64,000 bases of DNA from Alphaproteobacteria bacterium (GTDB taxonomy: Bacteria > Pseudomonadota > Alphaproteobacteria > RF32 > CAG-239). The stretch covers positions 62,001 to 126,000 of the forward strand of contig JAGAJR010000026.1 in NCBI GenBank assembly GCA_017626035.1. The letters are read 5' to 3'. Position numbers and translations under genes: made by a program. Below the pieces are notes generated by a model. That model was given only the letters and a program-made list of their open reading frames with translations. It was not told the origin of the DNA and made no database searches. Below, in pieces: positions 8,555 to 17,357 of the stretch (positions are counted from its first letter, which is position 1; each line of letters opens with the position of its first letter).

Positions 8555-8836
8555 TTAGAAGACCAGTCCAGTTTTCTTTGTCAGAGCCTGAGCGAGCTCG
8601 ATGAGTTTGGCGTCAGAGGAAGACTTGATGCGGTTGAGGAGTGCCTGATAGGCTCTCTCGCATCCCGGGACGAGGGAAGCTTTTTTGAGGAGGGTTACGA
8701 CTTTGAGGCGTTCCAGTTCGGAAAGCGTGTTGATGTCGGTGGTTAACTCCTGGATCTTGCGGTTGCGGTTAGCGACGCTGGAGATCTCCTTCTTGAACTC
8801 GTTCATCTTCTGATGACGTACTTCTTTTTCACTCAT
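8555..8836 (-). CDS. Unrecognised 93-residue protein
   Basis: This is a small, highly charged, all-helical protein with no Cys-rich or membrane segments. It opens MSEKEVRHQKMNEFKKEI and has the central stretch ELERLKVVTLLKKASLVPGC. No family is recognised. Codons end in C far more often than in the surrounding genes (AAC, ATC, CTC, CGC, TCC). There is no Shine-Dalgarno site before the ATG. It has its own promoter (8923-8951), a leader hairpin (8853-8887) and a terminator, so it forms a one-gene unit. The codon use could mean recent transfer or strong selection for high expression. Confidence 0.75.
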   Translation of the reverse strand: MSEKEVRHQKMNEFKKEISSVANRNRKIQELTTDINTLSELERLKVVTLLKKASLVPGCERAYQALLNRIKSSSDAKLIELAQALTKKTGLVF

Positions 8837-8852
8837 ATTAAATAACAGAATA

Positions 8853-8887
8853 ATGCCTTAAGGTTTTTTTATTTTTTAGGCCTCAAG
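8853..8887 (-). promoter_or_regulatory. Leader hairpin of the 8555-8836 gene
   Basis: On the minus strand GCCTTGAGG pairs with CCTTAAGGC (nine pairs, one of them G-U) across an A-rich loop. The downstream arm contains AAGGCATTA, a 9-mer that also occurs in the leader of the 24447-24803 gene. Confidence 0.5.
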
Positions 8888-8922
8888 GCTGGTTTAACAT
8901 TGTTTTTATTATCACTTCTTAT

Positions 8923-8951
8923 AATATAGACAAAAAACAGGCTTTTGACAA
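8923..8951 (-). promoter_or_regulatory. Sigma-70-type promoter for the 8555-8836 gene
   Basis: The minus strand shows TTGTCA (8946-8951), a 17-base spacer and TATATT (8923-8928), about 90 bases before the start codon. Confidence 0.6.
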
Positions 8952-9030
8952 CATTTATTTATGGAATTTTAAAAAAAAATTATTATTATTACGGAAAAAC
9001 AACGGAAAATTATTTTAGGATTATAAAAAA

Positions 9031-10188
9031 ATGAGAAAAATTTTGAAACTTTTGTTGCTTTTGGCGGTTTTCGGAGTCGGAATATTTTATTTTACCCGGA
9101 GTCATGAGGAAAAAAGCTCTTATGTTACCAAAAGGCTGACAAAAGGGGATATTACCGAGACAATTACCGCTTCGGGAACGATTAATCCTATTTCTACCGT
9201 TAATATCGGAACGCAGGTTTCCGGTACGATTTCGGAAATTTATGTAGATTATAATACCAACGTCAGTAAAGGACAGCTTCTGGCACAGATTGATCCGGCT
9301 TTGTTTGAGGCAACCGTTGCCCAAAGGCAGGCCGCTTTGGATATTGCCAAAGCTGAGGTTGAAGTTGAGAAAAATGATTTGGCCTATAACAAGAAAAATC
9401 TGGAAAGAATAAAAAAATTAAACCGTTCCAAATATTCAACGGATAAAGATTTGGAATTGGCTCAAAGAGATTACGATAATTCCGTTGCTCAGATTGCTCT
9501 GAAAGAAGCACAAGTGGAACAGGCCGCGGCGGCTTTAAATTCTGCCAAAATTGACTTGCACTATACCAAGATTATTTCTCCGGTTGACGGAATTGTGGTC
9601 TCCAAAGAAGTGGAAGTCGGGCAAACCGTTGCCGCCAGTTTCCAGACGCCGACGCTTTTTAATGTGGCGGAAGATTTAACGAAAATGCAGATTGAAGCAT
9701 CCGTTGTGGAAGCTGATATTGCCAAGGTCAAAGAAGGGCAGACGGTGGAGTTTTCCGTTGACAGTTATCCTGATGAGAAATTTTACGGAATTGTTACCCA
9801 AGTTCGCAATAATCCGATTACCACTTCCAATGTGGTTACTTATGAAGTGATTATCGAAATTGATAACCGGGATTTGAAGTTGAAACCGGGGATGACTGCC
9901 AATGTGGACATTATCACTTCGGAACGGCAGAATGTGTGGCTGGTTCCTAACAAAGCTCTGCGTTTTTATATGGAAGACGAAAACGGAGAAAAGAAACGCT
10001 ATAAAGATAAGGGATTGTGGGTTCTGGAAAACGGAAAGCCTAAACGCCTGACGATTTCCACCGGTGTTTCGGATGATGATAATACCGAAGTGGAGGGGGC
10101 TGAACTGAAAGACGGTTTGTGGGTTGTCATTGATAATGCCGGACTGACGAAAAGCCAGCAGATGATGCGGATGAGGATGCCGAGATAA
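9031..10188 (+). CDS. macA: MacA-like periplasmic adaptor (HlyD/RND-type membrane fusion protein)
   Basis: It is the periplasmic adaptor of a tripartite efflux pump, linking an inner-membrane ABC transporter to an outer-membrane channel. The 385 residues hold an N-terminal membrane anchor (about 4-21), a lipoyl half (SGTISEIYVDYNTNVSKGQLLAQID), an alpha-helical hairpin (about 95-175), the second lipoyl half (TKIISPVDGIVVSKEVEVGQTV) and a beta-barrel plus membrane-proximal domain with KLKPGMTANVDI. The stop overlaps the start of the ABC gene by one base (TAATG). No outer-membrane TolC gene is in the window. Substrates could be peptides, macrolides or lipids; the sequence does not decide. Confidence 0.88.
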   Translation: MRKILKLLLLLAVFGVGIFYFTRSHEEKSSYVTKRLTKGDITETITASGTINPISTVNIGTQVSGTISEIYVDYNTNVSKGQLLAQIDPALFEATVAQRQAALDIAKAEVEVEKNDLAYNKKNLERIKKLNRSKYSTDKDLELAQRDYDNSVAQIALKEAQVEQAAAALNSAKIDLHYTKIISPVDGIVVSKEVEVGQTVAASFQTPTLFNVAEDLTKMQIEASVVEADIAKVKEGQTVEFSVDSYPDEKFYGIVTQVRNNPITTSNVVTYEVIIEIDNRDLKLKPGMTANVDIITSERQNVWLVPNKALRFYMEDENGEKKRYKDKGLWVLENGKPKRLTISTGVSDDDNTEVEGAELKDGLWVVIDNAGLTKSQQMMRMRMPR

Positions 10189-10886
10189 TGTCTTTGATTG
10201 AATTGAAGAATATTAAAAAGTCTTATCCTCTGGAGGGGTTGGAACTTAAAATTCTGAAAGGGATATCTTTAACGATTGAACAGGGGGAATTTGTAGCGAT
10301 TATGGGGCCTTCCGGTTCCGGAAAGTCAACTCTGATGAATATTCTCGGTTGTTTGGACAAGCCGACTTCGGGGAAATATTTTCTCAACGGCAAGGAAGTT
10401 GACCGAATGAATTCGGATGAACTGGCAGAAATCAGGAATCGTAATATCGGGTTCGTTTTTCAGGGATTTAACCTGTTGTCGAGAACTTCGGCGATTGAAA
10501 ATGTGGAACTGCCGATGGTTTACGGAAAAGTTGCAGCCGAAGACCGGGAAAAAAGAGCTCGAGACGCCCTGATTAAGGTCGGGTTGAAAGAGCGAATGCA
10601 CCATCAGCCGAATCAGCTTTCCGGCGGACAGCAGCAGCGTGTGGCAATTGCCCGGGCAATTGTTAATGATGCTCCGATTATTTTTGCCGATGAGCCGACC
10701 GGAAATCTTGACACCAAAATGAGTGTCGAAATTATGGATTTGTTTACCAGGCTGAACAAGGAACTGAGACGTACCATTATTTTGGTTACGCATGAAGAAG
10801 ATATTGCCAAATATGCGGATCGGATTATCCGGATTGTGGACGGCGAAATTCATTCCGATGAAGTTGTCAAAAAGGGGCGGAATTAA
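10188..10886 (+). CDS. MacB-type ABC transporter ATP-binding protein
   Basis: It energises the MacAB-like exporter. The 232-residue nucleotide-binding domain has Walker [10 protein letters not shown] (near residue 43), the Q-loop FVFQGFNLL, the signature [15 protein letters not shown], Walker [13 protein letters not shown] and the H-loop VTHEED. In Escherichia coli MacB the ATPase and permease are one chain; here they are two genes, as in many homologues. The stop and the next start are 3 bases apart, so the three genes form one operon. Confidence 0.93.
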   Translation: MSLIELKNIKKSYPLEGLELKILKGISLTIEQGEFVAIMGPSGSGKSTLMNILGCLDKPTSGKYFLNGKEVDRMNSDELAEIRNRNIGFVFQGFNLLSRTSAIENVELPMVYGKVAAEDREKRARDALIKVGLKERMHHQPNQLSGGQQQRVAIARAIVNDAPIIFADEPTGNLDTKMSVEIMDLFTRLNKELRRTIILVTHEEDIAKYADRIIRIVDGEIHSDEVVKKGRN

Positions 10887-10889
10887 CAA

Positions 10890-12119
10890 ATGGTGGATAT
10901 TAAAACAATTTTCAGTATAGCCATTCGGGCAATCAGAGCCAACAAAATGCGGTCTATTTTGACCAGCTTGGGCATTATTATCGGGGTGGCCGCGGTTATT
11001 GTGATGCTGGCCGTGGGAAACGGAGCCCAGATTTCCATTCAAAACGAGATGAAAACCATGGGAGCGAATTTGATTATTGTTCGTTCCGGTGTGGCTACTT
11101 CCAGCGGAGCCAGAGGGGGACACGGTTCTCAGCCGACAATGAAGGCCGGGGACGGGGATGCGATTCAGGCTAAAATAGACAAGATTAAGCTGGCTGCTCC
11201 GATTTTGGAAGAAACGGCACAGATTGTGTATGGGAATGCCAATTGGTCAACAGGGATTACCGGGACGGATAATCGGATGTTTGAAATCAAAGAATGGGAT
11301 TTGGCCTACGGACGTTTTTTTAATGAGGCGGATGTGAAGAATGCCGCCAAAATGGCTATTCTCGGGCAGACGGTTGTTAATGAACTGTTTGGTGATGTGG
11401 ATCCGATTGACAAGACAATCCGAATTAAAGGAATTCCGTTCAAAGTTATCGGCGTTTTGAAAGCCAGAGGGCAGAGCGGAATGGGACAGGATCAGGATGA
11501 CAGTGTTTATATTCCGATTACGACTGCCCAAAAGAAAGTTATGGGGATTTCTTTTCCCGACCAGGTTCGTTTCATTATGTTGCAGGCAGTTGATTCCGAG
11601 AGTACATACACGTCTCAGGAAGATATTAAAGCTTTGCTTCGCCAACGGCATAATCTGGGGCAGGATAAGGAAGACGATTTTGTGATTATGAATTTGACCC
11701 AGATGATGGAAATGATGGAAAGCTCCACAAAGGTTATGACGATTTTATTGGGTTCCATTGCGTCGATTTCCTTATTGGTCGGCGGTATCGGCATTATGAA
11801 CATTATGTTGGTGTCGGTTACGGAAAGAACCAGAGAAATCGGCATTCGTATGGCTATCGGAGCCAAGATGTGGGATATTCGCTGGCAGTTCTTGATGGAA
11901 GCGTTAGTGCTTTCGTTGATTGGCGGTTTGGTCGGAATTTTTTTCGGGTTAATCGGTGTTAAATTGGTTTCCGTATTTAGTTCTCTGACCGCGGTGGTTT
12001 CTTTGCCGTATATTTTGCTGCCATTTTCCTTTGCCGGTTTTGTCGGGTTGTTTTTCGGCTTTTATCCGGCTTATAAAGCCTCGCTTCTGAATCCGATTAA
12101 TGCTTTGAGATATGAATAA
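10890..12119 (+). CDS. MacB-type ABC transporter permease (FtsX-like)
   Basis: This 409-residue inner-membrane permease is the partner of the adaptor and ATPase upstream. It has one N-terminal membrane helix (about 22-42, TSLGIIIGVAAVIVMLAVG), a large periplasmic MacB-core domain (about 45-280) and three C-terminal helices. The conserved VSVTERTREIGIRMAIGA coupling segment follows the second helix. A bidirectional terminator follows at once. Confidence 0.92.
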   Translation: MVDIKTIFSIAIRAIRANKMRSILTSLGIIIGVAAVIVMLAVGNGAQISIQNEMKTMGANLIIVRSGVATSSGARGGHGSQPTMKAGDGDAIQAKIDKIKLAAPILEETAQIVYGNANWSTGITGTDNRMFEIKEWDLAYGRFFNEADVKNAAKMAILGQTVVNELFGDVDPIDKTIRIKGIPFKVIGVLKARGQSGMGQDQDDSVYIPITTAQKKVMGISFPDQVRFIMLQAVDSESTYTSQEDIKALLRQRHNLGQDKEDDFVIMNLTQMMEMMESSTKVMTILLGSIASISLLVGGIGIMNIMLVSVTERTREIGIRMAIGAKMWDIRWQFLMEALVLSLIGGLVGIFFGLIGVKLVSVFSSLTAVVSLPYILLPFSFAGFVGLFFGFYPAYKASLLNPINALRYE

Positions 12120-12149
12120 AAAAATCCCTCTCTTTCGAGAGGGATTTTT
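12117..12149. terminator. Bidirectional terminator between the exporter and the cysteine-repeat gene
   Basis: AAAATCCCTCTC and GAGAGGGATTTT form a perfect 12-pair stem with a 4-base loop between the two convergent genes. Confidence 0.85.
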
Positions 12150-12158
12150 GTTGCGGGG

Positions 12159-14285
12159 TTACCATTTTAACGGATAAGTTGAACAGTTGGTGGTAACAGT
12201 TCCGGATATGGTTCCGTATTTGTTCAAAACTCCGTTCCATCCGGTATAGATACAGGCAGGTTTTCCTAAGGTTAAGGTTGCTCCGGAGGAAACTTGGAGA
12301 ATGCCTTTAACTTTACCGTAACTGCAGGTGTTGTGTCCTCTGACCCAGACTGCATGTGCCGAACCGCCGGTAATTTTATTAGTACCTTCAAAAATTATCG
12401 TAGATTCATAGTGGGCACCACCGCCGATTACCACACCGATTTTAGGGCTGCCGTTGACAGTAATGTTGACATTCTTCAAATACATGGTTGCACTGTATTT
12501 GGTGCTGCTTTTACCGTCACAGGTATAGGTTGATGTTGTTCTGCCAGACGGATCTAATTTGACGGCAGAGGTTGCTGACGAGCTGCTTACTTGGCATGAA
12601 TTATTGTAGTTGCTATTTAACCACTGGCAGAGGCTGTAGCCGCTGTATTCTTCAAGTTCTTCTGTTGCTTGACGATATTCTCCACATTCATAACTGTTAT
12701 AATTGTATGAAGAACTATTATAACAGTCATCTACGCAAATACCAGATTCTTTGCAATACGAAGAACTATCATAGACGGCGTAGTTACTGTAGCTGCTGTT
12801 TTGTTTCTTGAAGCAGAAAGTTCCTCCGTTCCAGTCTTTTAGAATATAGAGATAATCACAAGCTTTCGGTTTGGTATATGGTGTATAATTGATAACAAAA
12901 TCAATATTTTCAATTCTATTACCGCTAATGCTTGTAGGTGCAGTGCCTGGTGAATATTCTGCAGCGTTCAAAGTAATAACCGGTTTAGGCAAGGCTTTAC
13001 ATTCAGCATATTGAGGGAAGTTGATGTTAGAATAAGTTGTTGCCGAACTACCTAAATATGTTCCGTTTTTGGTAATTACATTGACCGGATTGCTATAACT
13101 TCCCTGACCGTCGATATTGTATGTTGGGTTATCGGCGAAAATACGAGAGCCGCAGGTATGCGTACATTTTTTGTAGTTTGAGTCACTCGGACAATTTTCT
13201 GCCGTCATAAATTTATCGCAAGACGTTGCGGTATATCCTGCGGCTTTGCATACGGCTCCCGGATCGTCGGAGCAGTTTTTGACACAGTTTCTTCCGTAAT
13301 AAGTAACGGAAGTACCGGTTTGGTTAGCCGGACAAGCGTCAAGATATCCTCCGGCGGCACATTGCGGCTGATAACAGTTTTGATAGCAGGTTCTTCCAGA
13401 ATAAGAAACCGGAGTACAGACCTGATTGGTCGGAACACCGGATTTGTACCCGCCGTCTTCACAAGTCGGTTGTCCTTTGTCTTTATAACAAGTTCTTCCG
13501 TAAGTACCGGAAGTTACAGTATCGCAAGTATGGTTAGTCGGACAGGTCGAAAGAAATCCGCTTTCTTCACAAGTTGGTTGTTTACAGTTGGTATAACAAG
13601 TTTTACTGCAGTAAGTCGTTGAATCACATTTGTTGTTAGTCGGGATAGAAGACTTATAACCGCCGTTTTCACAGGTTTTAGCCGTTACGTCTTTATAACA
13701 GGTTTGGTTGGCAAAAGAAACTGCGGTACCGTTTTGACAAGAGTTGGGGGTAGTAGAATACCCTCCTTCGGCACAGGTCTTGTAGCGGCATTGGTAGCAG
13801 GTACTGCCACATTCGGTTTTATAAGAGGCAGTTTGTACCTGAGTTGTCGAATTACAAGCTGTAAGGGAATATCCGCTGTCGCAGCTGCTGTTGCATGGAC
13901 GGCATTTGAAATAAGACTTATTGTGCGGACAAAGGTTGTTGTCATCTTTTACATACCCGGAAGGACAAGTTTTAACGAATCCCTCATCAGTACATTGAAA
14001 GTTTTTATCTAAGTCCATAGAATTATCGGAAGAACCGAAACTCAAACCGGAACATCCGCCACCGCCGACAGAACAAACCGCCGCAAGTTTGACGGCACTT
14101 TCTAAAGAGGATATAGGCTTCAAGCCAATCGGTATTGCTGTGTGTGATGCAAAAGGGGCGGTCAATGAAAAATCATCCCCCTTGAACACAAGATTAATAT
14201 TGTTGCAGTTAAGAGAATTTGCAGCGGCTTGCATTGAATACGTGCAAGCAACTGCGGCCAAAAGGCCGACATATATATTTTTCAT
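12159..14285 (-). CDS. Large secreted protein with tandem cysteine-rich repeats
   Basis: The 708-residue protein starts with a signal peptide (MKNIYVGLLAAVACTYSMQAAA). An N-terminal region with the glycine run SVGGGGCSG follows, then about five tandem repeats of roughly 34 residues (about 169-345). The repeats have the pattern C-x2-GGY ... P-T-N ... C ... GRTCY ... C-x-QP and 4-6 Cys each. The last 250 residues are rich in Ser, Thr, Tyr and Gly, and the end resembles beta-helix or passenger segments (STIIFEGTNKITGGSAHAVWV). No autotransporter barrel or sorting signal is seen. It is probably disulfide-rich and exported to the periplasm or surface; adhesion is only a guess. The start at 14285 is chosen because AGGGG lies 8 bases upstream and the signal peptide begins there. 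Confidence 0.85.
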   Translation of the reverse strand: MKNIYVGLLAAVACTYSMQAAANSLNCNNINLVFKGDDFSLTAPFASHTAIPIGLKPISSLESAVKLAAVCSVGGGGCSGLSFGSSDNSMDLDKNFQCTDEGFVKTCPSGYVKDDNNLCPHNKSYFKCRPCNSSCDSGYSLTACNSTTQVQTASYKTECGSTCYQCRYKTCAEGGYSTTPNSCQNGTAVSFANQTCYKDVTAKTCENGGYKSSIPTNNKCDSTTYCSKTCYTNCKQPTCEESGFLSTCPTNHTCDTVTSGTYGRTCYKDKGQPTCEDGGYKSGVPTNQVCTPVSYSGRTCYQNCYQPQCAAGGYLDACPANQTGTSVTYYGRNCVKNCSDDPGAVCKAAGYTATSCDKFMTAENCPSDSNYKKCTHTCGSRIFADNPTYNIDGQGSYSNPVNVITKNGTYLGSSATTYSNINFPQYAECKALPKPVITLNAAEYSPGTAPTSISGNRIENIDFVINYTPYTKPKACDYLYILKDWNGGTFCFKKQNSSYSNYAVYDSSSYCKESGICVDDCYNSSSYNYNSYECGEYRQATEELEEYSGYSLCQWLNSNYNNSCQVSSSSATSAVKLDPSGRTTSTYTCDGKSSTKYSATMYLKNVNITVNGSPKIGVVIGGGAHYESTIIFEGTNKITGGSAHAVWVRGHNTCSYGKVKGILQVSSGATLTLGKPACIYTGWNGVLNKYGTISGTVTTNCSTYPLKW

Positions 14286-14420
14286 TACACACACCCCTAT
14301 AATATTAGACACGAAGCCTATATACTATCTATACTAAGCTGTTTTTTTTTTTTGCAACAAAAAAGTGTATCCGTTTCGTAACTTTAATATTTTTGTTACA
14401 AAAGAGGTGAGGGAATAAAG

Positions 14421-14450
14421 TAAAAGAAAGCCCTCTCAGACGAGAGGGCT
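14421..14450 (-). terminator. Terminator after the second NhaD-type gene
   Basis: An AGCCCTCTC/GAGAGGGCT hairpin lies just downstream of the minus-strand gene ending at 14456. The tail CTTTCTTTTA is T-rich in the transcript direction. Confidence 0.7.
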
Positions 14451-14455
14451 TGGGG

Positions 14456-15802
14456 TTAGAAATACTGGACGTATAAATATACGGTGGCTATTCCGACACT
14501 TATAAGCATAACCGGGATAGACCAGATTAAAAACTTCATAAAGTGAATCGGGTGTCCTTCTCGTTGAGCCATGCCCGCAACAATTACGTTGGCCGAGGCT
14601 CCGATTAAGGTTCCGTTTCCGCCGAAGCAGGCACCTAAAGACAAAGCCCACCAAACCGGCATCATGGCTTCTCTGCCGCCCATAGACGGTTCCATGGATT
14701 TAATCATCGGAATCATGGTGGCGACAAACGGAATGTTGTCGATGGCACTGGAGAGAATCGCCGATACCCAAACGATGAGGATGACGCTTTTTTCAATGCT
14801 TCCTTCCGTTAAGTCAACAAACATTTGTCCGAGCATTTTAAGAACGCCGGTTTCTTCCAGGCCGTAAACAATGACAAATAAGCCGGAGAAGAAGAAAATC
14901 GTTGTCCAGTCCACAAGGCCGAATACCTCTTCTACTTTATGATCTCGTTCGTCATGTGCGTTTCCGAATGTGTAGAGAAGCAGTAAAACGGCGGCACCGC
15001 AAATGGCTATTGTTCCGTTGGCGATATGCAAGTGTTCGGCAGAGATGAATCCGGCAATAACCAATGCTAAAACAGACAAAGCTTTAACCAATAATTTCCA
15101 ATCGGTAATGCAGTCTACGGCACTGATTTTCATGACGGCTTGTTTGTTTCTTTCGGTGGTAACAAGCTGTTTTCCCCAAATCATGTCAAAACCGAAAATC
15201 AAAACAATCATGGTAACAATGACAATAGGACCAAGTTCGTTTAAGAAATCCATAAAGGACAAGTTCAAGGCAGACCCGATCAGGATGTTAGGAGGATCAC
15301 CGATAAGGGTTGATGTTCCGCCGATGTTGGAGGAAAAAATCTCTAAAATCAAATACGGATATGGGTTGATTTTCAGTTTTCTGGTAATCTGGAAAGTTAC
15401 CGGAGCAATCAGCAGGACAGTGGTTACGTTGTCTAAAAATGCCGAAAAGACAGCGGTTACAACGGCCAGAACAACCAGTAATCCTCTCGGGTTGGCTTTT
15501 ACTTTTTTTGCTCCCCAAACGGCGACAAACTGAAACATTCCCGATTTTTCGGAGATGCCGACAATTGTCATCATACCGACGAGCAGGGCAATCGTGTTAA
15601 AGTCAATCCCTTTGATGGCGGTTTCCTGAGTAAGAATTCCAGTGAAAATCATGGTTGTTGCACCGAGTAAGGCAACAACCGCTCGGTTTAGTTTTTCAGT
15701 AAATAAGATGATATAACAAATAACAACAACCGCAGTGGCAATAACTTTGGGGTCAAAGCCAAAAATAAGGTTTGCTGTTTGTGCTAAGTCTGCGACCTGC
15801 AT
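14456..15802 (-). CDS. nhaD: NhaD-type sodium/proton antiporter, copy 2
   Basis: This 448-residue polytopic inner-membrane protein belongs to the ArsB/NhaD ion transporter superfamily and probably exchanges Na+ (or Li+) for protons. It has about 12 hydrophobic segments, an early FNTIALLVGMMTIVGISEKSG, GGTSTLIGDPPNILIG in the first half and the matching ACFGGNGTLIGASANVIVAGMA in the second, plus the central SAIDNIPFVATMIPM motif. The copy at 15907-17256 is very similar in protein and DNA. Both could also carry other anions, since the superfamily is broad, but the SAIDNIPFV and GDPPN motifs favour NhaD. Confidence 0.85.
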   Translation of the reverse strand: MQVADLAQTANLIFGFDPKVIATAVVVICYIILFTEKLNRAVVALLGATTMIFTGILTQETAIKGIDFNTIALLVGMMTIVGISEKSGMFQFVAVWGAKKVKANPRGLLVVLAVVTAVFSAFLDNVTTVLLIAPVTFQITRKLKINPYPYLILEIFSSNIGGTSTLIGDPPNILIGSALNLSFMDFLNELGPIVIVTMIVLIFGFDMIWGKQLVTTERNKQAVMKISAVDCITDWKLLVKALSVLALVIAGFISAEHLHIANGTIAICGAAVLLLLYTFGNAHDERDHKVEEVFGLVDWTTIFFFSGLFVIVYGLEETGVLKMLGQMFVDLTEGSIEKSVILIVWVSAILSSAIDNIPFVATMIPMIKSMEPSMGGREAMMPVWWALSLGACFGGNGTLIGASANVIVAGMAQREGHPIHFMKFLIWSIPVMLISVGIATVYLYVQYF

Positions 15803-15879
15803 GGTTTCATTCCTCTTGTTTTATTTAAGAATATACACCATACATTTATAGTTCGCACTTCCTAATTTTCGATTAACAA

Positions 15880-15903
15880 AAAAGCTCCCCGAGGGGAGCT
15901 TTC
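15880..15903 (-). terminator. Terminator between the two NhaD-type genes
   Basis: AAAGCTCCCC and GGGGAGCTTT form a tight 10-pair hairpin downstream of the upstream copy, so the second gene likely has its own promoter. Confidence 0.75.
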
Positions 15904-15906
15904 TGG

Positions 15907-17256
15907 TTACATAAAGTGAATAATATGTAAGTAAACGGCTGAAATTCCGACACTTATAAGCATAACCGGGATAGACCAGATTAAAAACTTCATAAAGTGA
16001 ATCGGGTGTCCTTCTCGTTGAGCCATACCCGCAACAATTACGTTGGCCGAGGCGGCAATCAATGAACCGTTTCCGCCGAAGCAGGCACCTAAAGACAAAG
16101 CCCACCAAACCGGCATCATGGCTTCTCTGCCGCCCATGGACGGTTCCATGGATTTAATCATCGGAATCATGGTGGCGACAAACGGAATGTTATCAATGGC
16201 CGTTGAAACAAAGGCGGATATCCAAACCACGAGCATGGCCGCTTTTTCAATACTGCCATCGGTAATTTCAACAAATTTATTGCCCAAAAGGGATAAGACT
16301 CCGGCTTCTTCCAAGCCGTAAACGATGGCAAACAGACCGGCAAAGAAGAAAATCGTTGTCCAGTCCACAAGGCCAAAAGCTTCTTCGATTTTATGATCCC
16401 GATCATCATGACTGTTGCCCCAAGTATAGAGCAGAAGCAGAATCGCCGCACCGAAAATGGCAATTGTTCCGTTGGCGATGTGTAAATGTTCCGCTGCCAT
16501 AAATCCGCCGATAACGGCCAAAAGGACAAATAAAGACTTTCTGAGCAGACTCCAATCGGTAATGCAGTCTATGGCGGAAATGCTCATGACGGCTTTTTTG
16601 TTCTTTTCGGATGTAATCATATTTCTGCCCCAGATGAGGTCGAATGCCAAAATAAGGACAAACATAGTAATGGTGACAATCGGGGTCAGTTCGTAAACAA
16701 AGTCCATAAAGGAAAGTCCGAGTGCCGAACCGATTAAAATGTTAGGCGGGTCTCCGATCAAAGTTGCCGTTCCGCCGATGTTGGAGGCGAAGATTTCCAA
16801 AATCAAATACGGATACGGATTGATTTTGAGTTTTCTTGTGATTTGAAAGGTAACCGGTGCAACAAGCAGGACGGTGGTTACGTTGTCAAGCAAAGCTGAG
16901 AAAACAGCCGTTACGACAGCCAAAACAACCATTAACCCCCGCGGGCTGGCTTTTACTTTTTTTGCCGACCAGACGGCGACAAACTGAAACATTCCCGATT
17001 TTTCGGCAATGCCGACAATTGTCATCATACCGATTAAAAGAGCCAGCGTATTGAAGTCAATTCCGGCGAGAGCCGTTTCCTGAGTGAGAACTCCGGCGAA
17101 AATCATAATCGTGGCACCAAGCAAGGCAACAACCGCCCGGTTTAGTTTTTCCGTGAATAAAATAATGTAGCTTATGACCAGAATCGCCGTAGAGAGAATC
17201 ATCGGATCCAGGCCGAAAATAACGTTTGACACGTGGGGTAATCCTGCAGTATGCAT
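15907..17256 (-). CDS. nhaD: NhaD-type sodium/proton antiporter, copy 1
   Basis: This 449-residue paralog of the next gene has the same membrane layout and motifs (FNTLALLIGMMTIVGIAEKSG, GGTATLIGDPPNILIG, TAIDNIPFVATMIPM, ACFGGNGSLIAASANVIVAGMA). The two differ mainly at the ends and in loops. The C-terminal coding DNA is nearly identical over long stretches, which suggests a recent tandem duplication or gene conversion. The separating terminator allows different expression of the copies. Confidence 0.86.
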   Translation of the reverse strand: MHTAGLPHVSNVIFGLDPMILSTAILVISYIILFTEKLNRAVVALLGATIMIFAGVLTQETALAGIDFNTLALLIGMMTIVGIAEKSGMFQFVAVWSAKKVKASPRGLMVVLAVVTAVFSALLDNVTTVLLVAPVTFQITRKLKINPYPYLILEIFASNIGGTATLIGDPPNILIGSALGLSFMDFVYELTPIVTITMFVLILAFDLIWGRNMITSEKNKKAVMSISAIDCITDWSLLRKSLFVLLAVIGGFMAAEHLHIANGTIAIFGAAILLLLYTWGNSHDDRDHKIEEAFGLVDWTTIFFFAGLFAIVYGLEEAGVLSLLGNKFVEITDGSIEKAAMLVVWISAFVSTAIDNIPFVATMIPMIKSMEPSMGGREAMMPVWWALSLGACFGGNGSLIAASANVIVAGMAQREGHPIHFMKFLIWSIPVMLISVGISAVYLHIIHFM

Positions 17257-17357
17257 TCTTTAACTCCTTAATATAAAAATCCCACTATATCTTAATAGGC
17301 ATTTGCGAATATTTGGTAAAGATAATTGCTCTTTTGGCAAAAAAAACAGGGTGAAAT

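Noticed and set aside
14436-14654. 72-residue minus-strand frame, and its near-copy at 15821-16108
   Set aside because: They are the same alternative frame inside the ends of the two duplicated NhaD genes and only reflect the DNA similarity.
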